41,879 bases of DNA from Bacillota bacterium. Lineage in GTDB: Bacteria; Bacillota; DTU030; DUMP01. The notes beneath the pieces are model-generated. The model did not search any database and was not told the DNA's origin. It saw only the letters and a list, made by a program, of their open reading frames with translations. Below are positions 8,882 through 16,081 of the stretch, piece by piece; the stretch's first letter is position 1, and each line of letters opens with the position of its first letter. The translations under genes were made by a program, and so were the position numbers. The stretch spans positions 1 to 41,879 of the forward strand of contig JASKKP010000016.1 of the NCBI GenBank assembly GCA_030154105.1, written 5' to 3'.

Positions 8882-9619
8882 GTGGAGCAGCGTTATTACA
8901 AGTTTGATCACAGTCATCTCACCTGGCAGGGGATCGCCATCCTGGCGGCCGATGGCCAGAAGGAAGCAGAACTACTGCTTCCGCCGCCCAGGGGGCTAAG
9001 ATTAGGCGAGGCGGCGGTGAAAGGCGCTGCCGCCGCCGACGGCAGGGTAGGGGTTTTCTTTCACTTCCACCACCCGTATAAACACCAAGGATTTGCTGGC
9101 TCCCGGGTGAGTTCGGCTTCTGTGGCCGAATTTGAATTTCGCCGGGCCCGTCGCCTTTGGTACAAAGGGAGAAAAGAAGCAGCCTTATATAGGCTCGGCC
9201 TGGTTTGCCACCTGCTTCAAGATGCTTATGTTCCTCACCATGCCGGGCTTATGGGAGCTTTTCTGCCCCTGGGGCTCGACCCTTACGGACATGCTGCTTA
9301 CGAGAGTTGGCTGCGGGAAAAAGAGCACTGGCGCGAGTTCAGCGTAGAATCTGGCGGCGAGTACACCTGGCACGGGAGCCACGGGCATCCCCGGTACGGT
9401 ACCCACTTCACCACCTCCGACCGGGTCTACGACTGGATCGACGATGCGGCCGCTACCGCGTTTCGCCTGCTGCCCCGGGTTGATAAGAGCGTCAACCCCA
9501 GCTACCGGGAGAACTGGCCCGAGGTGGCCCGCGTTTTGATCCCGTGTACCCTACGCCGGACGGCCGGGCTAATCCACCATTTTTTTCAGACGGTGGCCGG
9601 TACAAAGAAAACGGCGTAA
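8882..9619 (+). CDS. Zinc-dependent phospholipase C-like protein
   Basis: The roughly 245-residue protein contains the zinc-PLC/S1-P1 nuclease-fold signature: CHLLQDAYVPHHAG at about residues 109-122, with further His residues in FHFHHPYKH, GHAAYESW and IHHFFQ. No signal peptide is visible, unlike secreted PLCs, so a cytoplasmic role or a non-PLC substrate is possible. GTG 8882 is preferred over ATG 8858 because GGGGGAGGG lies just upstream of the GTG and nothing precedes the ATG. A strong hairpin terminator follows the gene. The substrate is unknown. Confidence 0.8.
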   Translation: MEQRYYKFDHSHLTWQGIAILAADGQKEAELLLPPPRGLRLGEAAVKGAAAADGRVGVFFHFHHPYKHQGFAGSRVSSASVAEFEFRRARRLWYKGRKEAALYRLGLVCHLLQDAYVPHHAGLMGAFLPLGLDPYGHAAYESWLREKEHWREFSVESGGEYTWHGSHGHPRYGTHFTTSDRVYDWIDDAAATAFRLLPRVDKSVNPSYRENWPEVARVLIPCTLRRTAGLIHHFFQTVAGTKKTA

Positions 9620-9694
9620 TGCGCTTAACGGAAGGTGAGGCCGACGGGGCGGCCGCGAAAGAGTGGTTTTATCCCCACCAAAAGCAAAAGTAAC

Positions 9695-9751
9695 CTCCGG
9701 CCCGAACGCGATGTGGAAAAAATTCCACATTCAGGGGCCGGAGTCGTTTTT
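9695..9751 (+). terminator. Large bipartite hairpin terminator
   Basis: CTCCGGCCC (9695-9703) pairs with GGGCCGGAG (9735-9743), and an inner perfect arm ATGTGGAA/TTCCACAT (9711-9718/9723-9730) stacks inside. A TTTTT run follows at 9747-9751. It ends the phospholipase-like gene and overlaps the last codons of the convergent XRE gene; the opposite side is also T-rich, so it may act both ways. Confidence 0.8.
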
Positions 9752-10081
9752 GCTGCCTTTTTTACTTTGGAGAAAGGCGACAAAGTCGAGAACCTCGGCT
9801 TGTAGACAGGCGGGAAGGGAACGAAACTGTTCGAGAAGCAGTTGCTCCTGGCTGTTATCGGGTACCAAAGGCGAGCAACTGGTCTTCCCTGTCAGCAACC
9901 AGTCAATCGACACACCGAAAAATTCTGCCAACCGAATAAGGTTCTCTCCCGTGGGCGTAAATTTATCTAACTCGTAATTGCAGATGTTGCCCCTGGTAAT
10001 ACCGGTGGCCGCGGCGACCTGATGCTGAGACAGGCCCAGCTTGAGACGAAGCGCCCGTAAGCGCTGGCCCAGAGTCTCCAT
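9731..10081 (-). CDS. XRE-family regulator with DUF2281-like C-terminal tail
   Basis: A 116-residue protein. Residues 5-65 are a classic HTH_3 domain (RLRALRLKLGLSQHQVAAAT, then ITRGNICNYELDKFTPTGEN, and a FGVSIDWLLTG end). The tail, about residues 87-110 (FRSLPACLQAEVLDFVAFLQSKK), resembles the short DUF2281-type LPxxxxxEVLDFxxFL helix of antitoxin-like proteins. ATG 10081 has GGAGGG just upstream. It is divergent from a second small HTH gene across 193 bases with repeated motifs, a phage-repressor-like layout. Its target is probably this intergenic region. Confidence 0.85.
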   Translation of the reverse strand: METLGQRLRALRLKLGLSQHQVAAATGITRGNICNYELDKFTPTGENLIRLAEFFGVSIDWLLTGKTSCSPLVPDNSQEQLLLEQFRSLPACLQAEVLDFVAFLQSKKGSKNDSGP

Positions 10082-10274
10082 ATTTCGCCCTCCAACGTAG
10101 AATCATGTTGAATTAACTAGATTTTTGGTCTAAGGGTTAGCGAAGGAAAGAAAGCCAGGAAGTATGTACTAAAAACAAGCCATACCAAAGTTGACCAGTA
10201 CCAAAATCACGCATTAAAATAGGTCTAACAGGGCTTACACTACTGCTATTGTACTATTAATGGGGACGCGTGGC
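10082..10274. promoter_or_regulatory. Divergent regulatory region with repeated TACCAAA and GGTCTAA motifs
   Basis: AT-rich relative to its surroundings. TACCAAA occurs directly at 10183-10189 and 10199-10205, with an inverted relative TTTTTGGT at 10122-10129. GGTCTAA occurs at 10127-10133 and 10222-10228. TTGACC at 10191-10196 followed by TTAAAA 17 bases later is a weak promoter candidate for the rightward genes. These repeats are plausible operators for the flanking XRE regulators; that is inference. Confidence 0.4.
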
Positions 10275-10559
10275 ATGGGCAAAATAACCCGTTTCGGACT
10301 GGCTGTGAAGAAGGCGCTGCTGGAAAGAGGTTTGTCCCAGCGGGAGTTCTGTGCGCAATACGGAATCCCCGAAAACAGGTTTTGCGAAATGCTTCACGGC
10401 ATCAGGCCGGGGTACAAATACCGGTCTCTCGTCGAGCGTGTCCTGCAGCTTGAGGTGCGAGGTTCGGAAACCTACCCAGGGTGGGATTCAAATGCCTTCA
10501 TCGGAGAAGAACGTAGTTGTGCGGGCTCGTTCGAAGGAAGAGGCCTTACGCGCCGCTGA
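10275..10559 (+). CDS. Small helix-turn-helix protein
   Basis: A protein of about 94 residues with an HTH near the N-terminus: VKKALLERGLSQREFCAQYG followed by IPENRFCEMLHGIRPGYKY. The segment after about residue 62 has no family character and overlaps the next gene by 68 bases in another frame. ATG 10275 is chosen over ATG 10260 because the latter has no ribosome site; GGGG at 10262 is weak for both. Overlap with the FapA-like gene suggests translational coupling, or a once-longer reading frame. A Cro-like partner of the divergent XRE gene is possible. Confidence 0.6.
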   Translation: MGKITRFGLAVKKALLERGLSQREFCAQYGIPENRFCEMLHGIRPGYKYRSLVERVLQLEVRGSETYPGWDSNAFIGEERSCAGSFEGRGLTRR

Positions 10560-12414
10560 ACGGCGTTTGAAGAAAGATCGGGATTCCTTGCGGCTAACCG
10601 TGCTCAGACCCCCCAGTTCATTGTTTGGCATTCCCGTGTTTCCGGGACTGTACCGCATATCCTGTAACCTGCGGCGTAGGATGGAGGACGAAGGAGGATC
10701 TTTGCTGCCGAAAGACGGACTGGCCGGTATACGAGACGGGAAAGTTGCCGTTGTTGATCCGGTTGCGGGAGGGAAACCCGCTCTTATAGTCCCGGGGGAA
10801 GGGGTGACGGTAAAGGTTAACGGGGTAGAGGTATGGGGGCCCACGCCGGTAACGGCTACCAGCGTCATCGAGCTTCAGGTTCCGCCGCCTACGAGGAAAG
10901 AAGGCGGGTTCGTGCTCGACGTGTCGCCGGACGATATGAGCGTAACGTTGCAGGTGTTTCCCGAGGAAGTGGTCGGCTATGAATTGGTGGACGAGTTGCC
11001 CACCCATTATTTAATAGTCAGGTGTGAGCGGCGGGTGGAGAAGAAAAAGACGGTGACTTTTGCCGAGGTCATGAAGGCGCTAGAGAAAGAACGGATAACG
11101 TGGGGCATAGACGAGGTGGCCATCCAACGGGCGGTGCTGGCTGCCGACGGTAAACCTACGGTAGTGGCCCGCGGTGTAGAGCCGCAGCCTGGGAAAGATG
11201 GCCGCGTTCGCTTTCTCAAACCGCTCACACCGACCTATGTTGAACACGATGACGAAGCCAAGGTGGATTACTGGGAAAAGTGGCAACTGCCGACGGTTCA
11301 GCCGGGAGAGGTAATCGCGTGTGTAGAACCTGAAGTGCCCGCCAAGCCAGGAATGACGGTGAAGGGAGAGGTTGTTCCGGGCGGTTCGGTGAAGAAGGCC
11401 GCGTACGTACTGAGAGAAAATGAAGTGGTACTGGGCCCGGACGGCCAGAGCATAGTAGCGCGCAAATATGGCCGTCCGGTGAAGCGCATGACCGAGGACG
11501 GGGTGGAGATCGGAATTACGGACATTCACGTTCATCCCGGTGATGTGAATTTGCAGACCGGCAACCTTACCTTCACCGGGGACATCTTAGTACTGGGAAA
11601 CATCGAGCAGCGCGCCAAGGTTGAAGCGGGCGGTAAGCTGGTAGTAAAGGGGAATTCCTCGGATGCCGTCCTCCTCGGGAATGACGGGATCGACGTGGAT
11701 GGGTGCCTAATAAAATCACGGGCCTGGGCCGGGCGGAGGGGCTGGTTTGCGACAGAAGCTTTAGCTTTAATAAGGCCCCTAAACTCCTTGTGGCAGGCGG
11801 CCAAGGAACACGATTATCTCGACGAAGAAAGCTTAAAATTATGGGAGCTCTACCTTTTTGATCTCACCCGGACCTACCAGGAACTCGGTGAGGACTACTT
11901 CAGCGAGGTACCGGCCATTACCGCCCAATCCTTGGCGGCGATTAACTTCTTTAGGAGGCGCCGGAGCTTTCCGCCGGAAGAATTACATGTGGTCGGCCAT
12001 AATTTAAAGGCGCTAGAAGAAAAACTCCTGGCCACACGCTGCAATGAAGCCAATCTGATCGTTCGGTGGGCGTGGGGAAGCAGCCTGAAGGCAGCTTCTT
12101 CCGTTGCCGTGACCGATCCCAAAGGGTGTTTTGACTGCCGGATCAGCGCCGGCGGGAAAGTTACGATTTGGGGGACAGTTAGGCGCAGCTGGATCCGTGC
12201 GCATGGTGACATTCGCATCCTCGGTGAAGCAGGATCTCCGTTGTCTGAGGAAGAGGTGGTCCTCGAAACGACGCCGGAAGGCTCTATCTACTTGGCTAGA
12301 GCTTATCCGAGCGTGCAAATACGCTTCGGTAATCGAAGCTTACGCCTTCAAGAACAGATTTCCTCCTGTCACTTTTACGTCGATAAGGCCACGCATGAGA
12401 TAGTCCGAGAATAA
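10492..12414 (+). CDS. FapA/DUF342 family protein
   Basis: A protein of about 640 residues. The N-terminus (VVVRARSKEEALRAAERRLK) resembles a Jag-N/FapA N-domain. The central DUF342 region shows QPGKDGRVRFLKPLTP, GEVIACVEPEVPAKPGMTVK, and a beta-helix stretch DIHVHPGDVNLQTGNLTFTG with GNIEQRAKVEAGGKLVVKG. A second beta-rich block lies near the C-terminus (AGGKVTIWGTVRRSWIRAHG). ATG 10492 has AGGGTGG 7 bases upstream; earlier in-frame codons run through the HTH gene. No flagellar genes are near. It forms a pair with the HD-GYP-like gene downstream, so a signalling or envelope role is as likely as flagellar assembly. Confidence 0.82.
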   Translation: MPSSEKNVVVRARSKEEALRAAERRLKKDRDSLRLTVLRPPSSLFGIPVFPGLYRISCNLRRRMEDEGGSLLPKDGLAGIRDGKVAVVDPVAGGKPALIVPGEGVTVKVNGVEVWGPTPVTATSVIELQVPPPTRKEGGFVLDVSPDDMSVTLQVFPEEVVGYELVDELPTHYLIVRCERRVEKKKTVTFAEVMKALEKERITWGIDEVAIQRAVLAADGKPTVVARGVEPQPGKDGRVRFLKPLTPTYVEHDDEAKVDYWEKWQLPTVQPGEVIACVEPEVPAKPGMTVKGEVVPGGSVKKAAYVLRENEVVLGPDGQSIVARKYGRPVKRMTEDGVEIGITDIHVHPGDVNLQTGNLTFTGDILVLGNIEQRAKVEAGGKLVVKGNSSDAVLLGNDGIDVDGCLIKSRAWAGRRGWFATEALALIRPLNSLWQAAKEHDYLDEESLKLWELYLFDLTRTYQELGEDYFSEVPAITAQSLAAINFFRRRRSFPPEELHVVGHNLKALEEKLLATRCNEANLIVRWAWGSSLKAASSVAVTDPKGCFDCRISAGGKVTIWGTVRRSWIRAHGDIRILGEAGSPLSEEEVVLETTPEGSIYLARAYPSVQIRFGNRSLRLQEQISSCHFYVDKATHEIVRE

Positions 12415-12433
12415 CGGAGAAGGAGTGGCGCTG

Positions 12434-13075
12434 GTGAAGCGAGACGTATTCTTGACCTTAGTGGCCCAGCTGAAAAGTAGCGGAGCGGGCTTATGGCGCC
12501 ACTCCTTAAACACAGCCAACTTGACCCGAGCCTTGTTGAAGTTGTTTCCGCCGGGCACCTTGGATGTTTGTGAGGAAGACCTATTTTTAGCTGCGCTCCT
12601 TCACGACGTGGGCAAGACGCAGCTCGATCCTGCTCTTTTAGAAAAACCCGGCCCTTTGACGCCTCAAGAATGGATGGTTATCAGGCAGCACCCGTCCTTA
12701 AGCGTGGCTCTTATCCGCCAATTGGACCCTGAGATTCCTGCAAGAATTACCGCGTTAATTCTTTATCACCACGAGCACTGGGACGGCAAAGGATACTTTG
12801 GGCTAGCAGGAACGGCCATTCCGGCTGGGGCTCGGCTCTTGGCGATTGCTGATGCGCTGGAGGCCATGCTGTCGAATCGCCCCTACAGGCCAAGCCTTAC
12901 CTGGGCAGAAGCCATTTTAGAGATCGAAAAAAATGCGGGTACTCAGTTCGATGCCTATTTGGTCGGCAAGATCGTTCGAGATTGTCAGATGATTGAAAAA
13001 GATTATCTCACAGAAAACGAGACGGCCTCCTTGACCGTCCCGAGTTTGTTCGCCGGGTCGAAACCGGCCCAATGA
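12434..13075 (+). CDS. HD-GYP-like phosphohydrolase
   Basis: A protein of about 213 residues that is almost entirely one HD-GYP-type domain. It shows an early His (WRHSLNTA, H23), the metal-binding HD at 57-58 in LLHDVGK, an H86 P pair, HHE at 112-114 and DGKGY at 116-121. The canonical GYP is GYF here. The metal ligands look complete, so activity is plausible, although cyclic-di-GMP specificity is not certain without the GYP proline. GTG 12434 is chosen because AAGGAG lies 8 bases upstream; GTG 12425 would overlap the ribosome site. It follows the FapA-like gene by 19 bp, probably as an operon. Confidence 0.82.
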   Translation: MKRDVFLTLVAQLKSSGAGLWRHSLNTANLTRALLKLFPPGTLDVCEEDLFLAALLHDVGKTQLDPALLEKPGPLTPQEWMVIRQHPSLSVALIRQLDPEIPARITALILYHHEHWDGKGYFGLAGTAIPAGARLLAIADALEAMLSNRPYRPSLTWAEAILEIEKNAGTQFDAYLVGKIVRDCQMIEKDYLTENETASLTVPSLFAGSKPAQ

Positions 13076-13077
13076 AG

Positions 13078-13116
13078 GAGGCCCTGGGTAAAGCCTATCG
13101 GCAGGCCCAGGGCCTC
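13078..13116. terminator. Long stem between convergent genes
   Basis: GAGGCCCTGGG (13078-13088) and CCCAGGGCCTC (13106-13116) form a perfect 11-bp stem that begins just after the HD-GYP gene stop. There is no U-run directly after it in either direction, so it may be a weak, bidirectional or Rho-dependent terminator. Confidence 0.55.
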
Positions 13117-13229
13117 ACAAGTTTAACCGGAAGGTTTTCAGGATGTATTTCAGTTCGGTGAAACGGTACCTACCCACCGATCCGTACGATAGCGGGGGTA
13201 GACGGGGCGCCATGCCCAGCCGCGGTAAG

Positions 13230-14378
13230 TTAGAGGACGGCTCGGTAAATACCGACTACTTCTTCGCGCGTGCCCTGACGTGGATTGGTGGGGGCGCAGC
13301 GGTCGCGCAGGGCTTCTTCGGCCAGGGAAACAAGATCTTCTTCCCGGGCACCTACTTCAGACAGGCGTTCCGGCAACTTTAAGTCGCGCCTTAGGGCGGC
13401 AATGGCCGCCACAGCCTCACGGGCAGCGGCTTCCGTTGAGAGGCCGCGGATGTTGCAGCCTAAGGCCGCGGCGATCTCAGCGTAGCGCTCGGGAACGACG
13501 GAAAGGTTGAACGCGCACACTGCGGGAAGGAGCAGGGAGCAGCACACGCCATGGTGTACGTGGTAACGGGCGCCTAGCGGGTGGGCCATGGCATGGACGT
13601 AACCTACCCCGGCGTTGTTAAAGGCCGCTCCTGCCAAGAACTGCGCTTCCATCATACCGGTTCGGGCGTTCATATCGTCGCCTTGGACAAAAGCCTGCCG
13701 CAGGTGGCGCCCGATAAGGGTAATGGCCTTTAAAGCTAGGGCATCGGAAAGAGGACTGGCATTAGGTGAAACATAGGCCTCTACGGCGTGGGCTAAAGCG
13801 TCCATCCCGGTGGCGGCGGTCATCTTGGGAGGCATGGTTACGGTGAGCTCAGGGTCGTCCAGGGCCAGGCGGGGCATAAGGTTGCGGTTGATGATCACCA
13901 TCTTCTCTTTTGCCACCGGGTCGGTGATCACCACGAACTGGGTCGCCTCACTGCCCGTGCCTGCCGTGGTGGGAATGGCTACGAAGGGAAGACTGCGCGC
14001 CGCCCGGGGTACGGTTTTGACGGCCTCTACGGGGTCGTCGGGGAAGGCCGCGCCTATGTAGGCGATGGTCTTGCCGCAATCGAGGGCGCTACCGCCGCCG
14101 ATGCTCACGACGCCATCGCAACCGCCTTCTTTGAGAACCTTGATGCCGGAAGCCACGTTGCCGGTAGTCGGGTCAGGGTTGACTCCCGAGAAGACGAGGC
14201 TATCGACACCTGCCGCCTTGAGGTGATCTTGGATGCGGGCGACCAGGCCCATTTCTACCAGGAACTTATCGCTTACCGCCAACACCTTTCGGCAGCCGAG
14301 GGCGGCTACCTCCCTGCCCACCGCGCTGCTTACGCCCGGGCCGAGAAGCACCACGGGCGGCAAAACGTATTCCGGCAT
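13230..14378 (-). CDS. Iron-containing alcohol dehydrogenase
   Basis: A group III alcohol dehydrogenase of about 382 residues, the usual length. The NAD-binding motif GGGSALDCGK, the TTAGTGSEATQFVVITD block and the metal-binding residues in MDALAHAVEAY and VHAMAHPLGARYHVHHG are all present. ATG 14378 has GGAGGGAG 5 bases upstream and gives the usual short N-terminus; the in-frame codon at 14399 does not. It may reduce the aldehyde from the diol pathway to the alcohol and recycle NAD+, as PduQ does, but it lies 5 kb from that operon and carries no encapsulation helix, so butanol or other substrates are possible. Confidence 0.9.
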   Translation of the reverse strand: MPEYVLPPVVLLGPGVSSAVGREVAALGCRKVLAVSDKFLVEMGLVARIQDHLKAAGVDSLVFSGVNPDPTTGNVASGIKVLKEGGCDGVVSIGGGSALDCGKTIAYIGAAFPDDPVEAVKTVPRAARSLPFVAIPTTAGTGSEATQFVVITDPVAKEKMVIINRNLMPRLALDDPELTVTMPPKMTAATGMDALAHAVEAYVSPNASPLSDALALKAITLIGRHLRQAFVQGDDMNARTGMMEAQFLAGAAFNNAGVGYVHAMAHPLGARYHVHHGVCCSLLLPAVCAFNLSVVPERYAEIAAALGCNIRGLSTEAAAREAVAAIAALRRDLKLPERLSEVGAREEDLVSLAEEALRDRCAPTNPRQGTREEVVGIYRAVL

Positions 14379-14511
14379 TAATCTCCCTCCAACCAGCACC
14401 TAAGATTATTCTTTCGACCTATTTCGTGTCCCCTGGCTTTTGTCCTTGTTACCAATTTGTCATGGGCTGATGTATTTTTGTCGACCGGAAAAGACAAGTG
14501 CCCGTATGTAG

Positions 14512-14531
14512 GGGCGCCGGGGGCGGCGCCC
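14512..14531. repeat. GC hairpin GGGCGCC/GGCGCCC
   Basis: A 7-bp perfect inverted repeat with a six-base G-rich loop lies between the alcohol dehydrogenase promoter region and the end of the DUF1657 gene. It could weakly terminate the DUF1657 transcript, but no U-run follows. Nothing else is evident between 14379 and 14541. Confidence 0.4.
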
Positions 14532-14541
14532 GACGTGGTAG

Positions 14542-14781
14542 CTAGAATTGCCGCTTGGACTGGGTTTTACCCTGGGGAGACATTTTATACGCGGGTTCCT
14601 GCCCCTCGACATAGTTGGTCCGCTGCTTCAGGCCCTGGACAATTTGATCGATCTGGCGGGCGTAGAGGTCGAACTGTTGCTTGGCGCTTTGGTCCTGAGT
14701 ATCTAGGGCGAAGCTTTTGAGGTTTCCTACGGCGCTCTCCAGAGTAGCTACAGTCTGGTGCAGCTTCTGACCGACGGTCAT
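14542..14781 (-). CDS. DUF1657 family small protein (sporulation-type)
   Basis: A 79-residue helical protein that opens with MTVGQKLHQTVATLESAVGN and has the typical FALDTQDQSAKQQFDLYARQ and EGQEPAYK segments of DUF1657. In other Firmicutes such proteins occur in spoVA-type operons and with DUF421 proteins, but no such gene is adjacent here. ATG 14781 has AGGGAGGG upstream. A possible forespore-type promoter precedes it. Its biochemical role is unknown. Confidence 0.85.
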   Translation of the reverse strand: MTVGQKLHQTVATLESAVGNLKSFALDTQDQSAKQQFDLYARQIDQIVQGLKQRTNYVEGQEPAYKMSPQGKTQSKRQF

Positions 14782-14816
14782 GAAACACCCTCCCTAAGAT
14801 TTTTTCGGGCCGAGCT

Positions 14817-14846
14817 TATTTTGCCCGCCTCTTGGGGGAGATATAG
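14817..14846 (-). promoter_or_regulatory. Possible forespore (sigma-G/F-type) promoter of the DUF1657 gene
   Basis: On the minus strand CTATA (14846-14842) and CAAAATA (14823-14817) are 18 bases apart, close to the forespore sigma-factor pattern GHATR / CATAMTA. Each box has one mismatch, so this is a weak call. Confidence 0.3.
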
Positions 14847-14912
14847 CCGTGAATTTTACCTCAGGCGCATGAAACCAGTAGGAGCGGGTATGCTAAGCGT
14901 GGGGTGGGATGA

Positions 14913-15104
14913 ATGCAAACGACTGGAAAACGCCTTTTAAAAGGCGACGACGGGGAGGACGCACGTACCGAGGGCATTTTTGAAGAAGAATTAAAGGACC
15001 TAAAAACCCAAACGAAATATCGCCCCTGCGGCTTGGAATCGTTACGGTCGGGCGAGGAAAAGCGCCGGACAAAAAAACCCGGCCGGCGGGGTGATCCCCG
15101 TTAG
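14913..15104 (+). CDS. Doubtful small ORF, highly charged
   Basis: A 63-codon frame with a GGTGGG upstream of ATG 14913; the product would be rich in Lys, Arg, Glu and Asp with no recognisable domain. Its last codons run into the terminator of the opposite NifU-like gene. The frame also crosses a perfect 16-base palindrome at 14931-14946 (CGCCTTTTAAAAGGCG). I see no other gene in 14782-15118. It may not be real. Confidence 0.25.
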   Translation: MQTTGKRLLKGDDGEDARTEGIFEEELKDLKTQTKYRPCGLESLRSGEEKRRTKKPGRRGDPR

Positions 15105-15118
15105 CCGGGCTACCTTTT
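15071..15118 (-). terminator. Intrinsic terminator of the NifU-like gene
   Basis: Read on the minus strand, CCCGGC pairs with GCCGGG around an inner GGGG/CCCC stem, followed by seven T residues (15077-15071). The plus strand also ends in TTTTTT, so the element can work in both directions. Confidence 0.85.
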
Positions 15119-15352
15119 TTAAACCGACTGTACTTCCTTAACCTCCGGAACTTCTTCTTTTAGAGTTTGCTCGATCCCCTGCTTTAGGGTCATGAGGGCG
15201 AACGGGCAGCCACCACAGCTTCCGGTGAGCCTTACCTTAACTATGCCGGTGGCCTCCTCCACAGAAACGAGCTCCACGTCACCGCCATCGGCCTGAAGGG
15301 CCGGGCGGATCTTGGCCAGGGCCTGCTCGACCTTTTCTTTCAATTCTTCCAC
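15119..15352 (-). CDS. NifU C-terminal-domain (Nfu-type) iron-sulfur scaffold
   Basis: A 77-residue protein consisting of just the Nfu domain: [19 protein letters not shown] followed by the cluster-binding CGGC in [18 protein letters not shown]. Such single-domain proteins assemble or carry 4Fe-4S clusters for target enzymes; the window has several potential clients, such as the class I fumarase and the radical SAM protein. GTG 15352 is preceded by AGGAGAAGAG. It has its own promoter and terminator, so it is monocistronic. Confidence 0.93.
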   Translation of the reverse strand: MEELKEKVEQALAKIRPALQADGGDVELVSVEEATGIVKVRLTGSCGGCPFALMTLKQGIEQTLKEEVPEVKEVQSV

Positions 15353-15391
15353 CTCTTCTCCTTTTCTAGGGCGCCTTTACGCCCTGTATTC

Positions 15392-15421
15392 ATTATACCA
15401 CCCAAGCAGCCGAGAATACAA
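15392..15421 (-). promoter_or_regulatory. Promoter of the NifU-like gene
   Basis: On the minus strand TTGTAT (15421-15416) and a perfect TATAAT (15397-15392) are 18 bases apart, about 40 bases before the GTG start. Confidence 0.65.
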
Positions 15422-15520
15422 TTAACCCTACGCTTCGCCTCCCTCATGGCCCCGGGGTAAAAAGTTGGTTGCCCTACCAGTAGCTCTGGGAGAACGGCCA
15501 GCGCGTACTTTCCCTGCCCC

Positions 15521-15578
15521 TTGCCTTCCCGTTGGTCGATGGTATAATAGGTTTAGTAGTTACCCCGTAAGGGTAGCT
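15521..15578 (+). promoter_or_regulatory. csoR promoter and candidate CsoR operator
   Basis: TTGCCT (15521-15526) and a perfect TATAAT (15543-15548) are 16 bases apart. Across the expected transcription start lies the inverted repeat AGTTACCC (15558-15565), CGTAA, GGGTAGCT (15571-15578), with 8-base arms and one mismatch. TACCC/GGGTA palindromes are the usual CsoR operator style, so autoregulation is likely. Confidence 0.7.
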
Positions 15579-15626
15579 CTGCGTACAAAGGAATTTAAGT
15601 CCAAATGCAAGGGAGGGAGGGGTACT

Positions 15627-15920
15627 GTGGAAGGACAGCACGAGCATGTAGTCCATTACGAGCGGGATAAAGAAGGTATTTTGGAACGGTTACGCAAAGT
15701 GGAAGGCCAGGTTCGAGGCATCCAGAGGATGGTGGAAGAAGATCGTTACTGTGTCGATATCCTGACCCAGGTGGCGGCAGTACGGGCGGCACTCGATAAG
15801 GTCGGCCTCATGCTCCTTGAAGGCCATACCCGCGGCTGTGTGGCGCGGGCTATCCGCGAGAACCACGGCGATGCCGCCATCCAGGAGCTCATGGAAGTGG
15901 TGCAGAAATTCATAAAGTAG
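15627..15920 (+). CDS. csoR: Copper-sensing repressor CsoR
   Basis: A CsoR/FrmR-family protein of about 97 residues. The segment ILERLRKVEGQVRGIQRMVE is diagnostic. The Cu(I) ligand pattern C-H-C is intact: Cys in DRYCVDIL, then His and Cys in EGHTRGCV. Without copper it should repress; Cu(I) binding releases DNA. GTG 15627 follows GGGAGGGAGGGG; in-frame codons back to 15465 extend through the promoter and operator and are rejected. Palindromes lie before both csoR and copA. FrmR-like formaldehyde sensing is less likely because copA follows. Confidence 0.93.
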   Translation: MEGQHEHVVHYERDKEGILERLRKVEGQVRGIQRMVEEDRYCVDILTQVAAVRAALDKVGLMLLEGHTRGCVARAIRENHGDAAIQELMEVVQKFIK

Positions 15921-15926
15921 CCAGCC

Positions 15927-15949
15927 GGCAGCGCGTGCTGCCTTTTTTT
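15927..15949 (+). terminator. csoR terminator
   Basis: GGCAGC (15927-15932), loop GCGT, GCTGCC (15937-15942), then seven T residues. It separates csoR from copA, which has its own promoter. Confidence 0.9.
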
Positions 15950-15999
15950 ATGCCGCTTAGAAGGCCGGCCGGGTAAATGGTAACGAACTCAATTGCCTA

Positions 16000-16064
16000 T
16001 TGACAACCCCGGCGAGCGGGCGTAAAATAGAGGCAGAAATACACCACCCGGGTATGGTGGGGTA
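16000..16064 (+). promoter_or_regulatory. copA promoter and candidate CsoR operator
   Basis: TTGACA (16000-16005) and TAAAAT (16023-16028) with a 17-base spacer make a near-consensus promoter. Downstream lies TACACCACC (16040-16048), a seven-base spacer and GGTGGGGTA (16056-16064), a 9-base inverted repeat with one mismatch, placed to block elongation or initiation when CsoR binds. Confidence 0.75.
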
Positions 16065-16081
16065 GAAAGGAGTGAAGAGGT

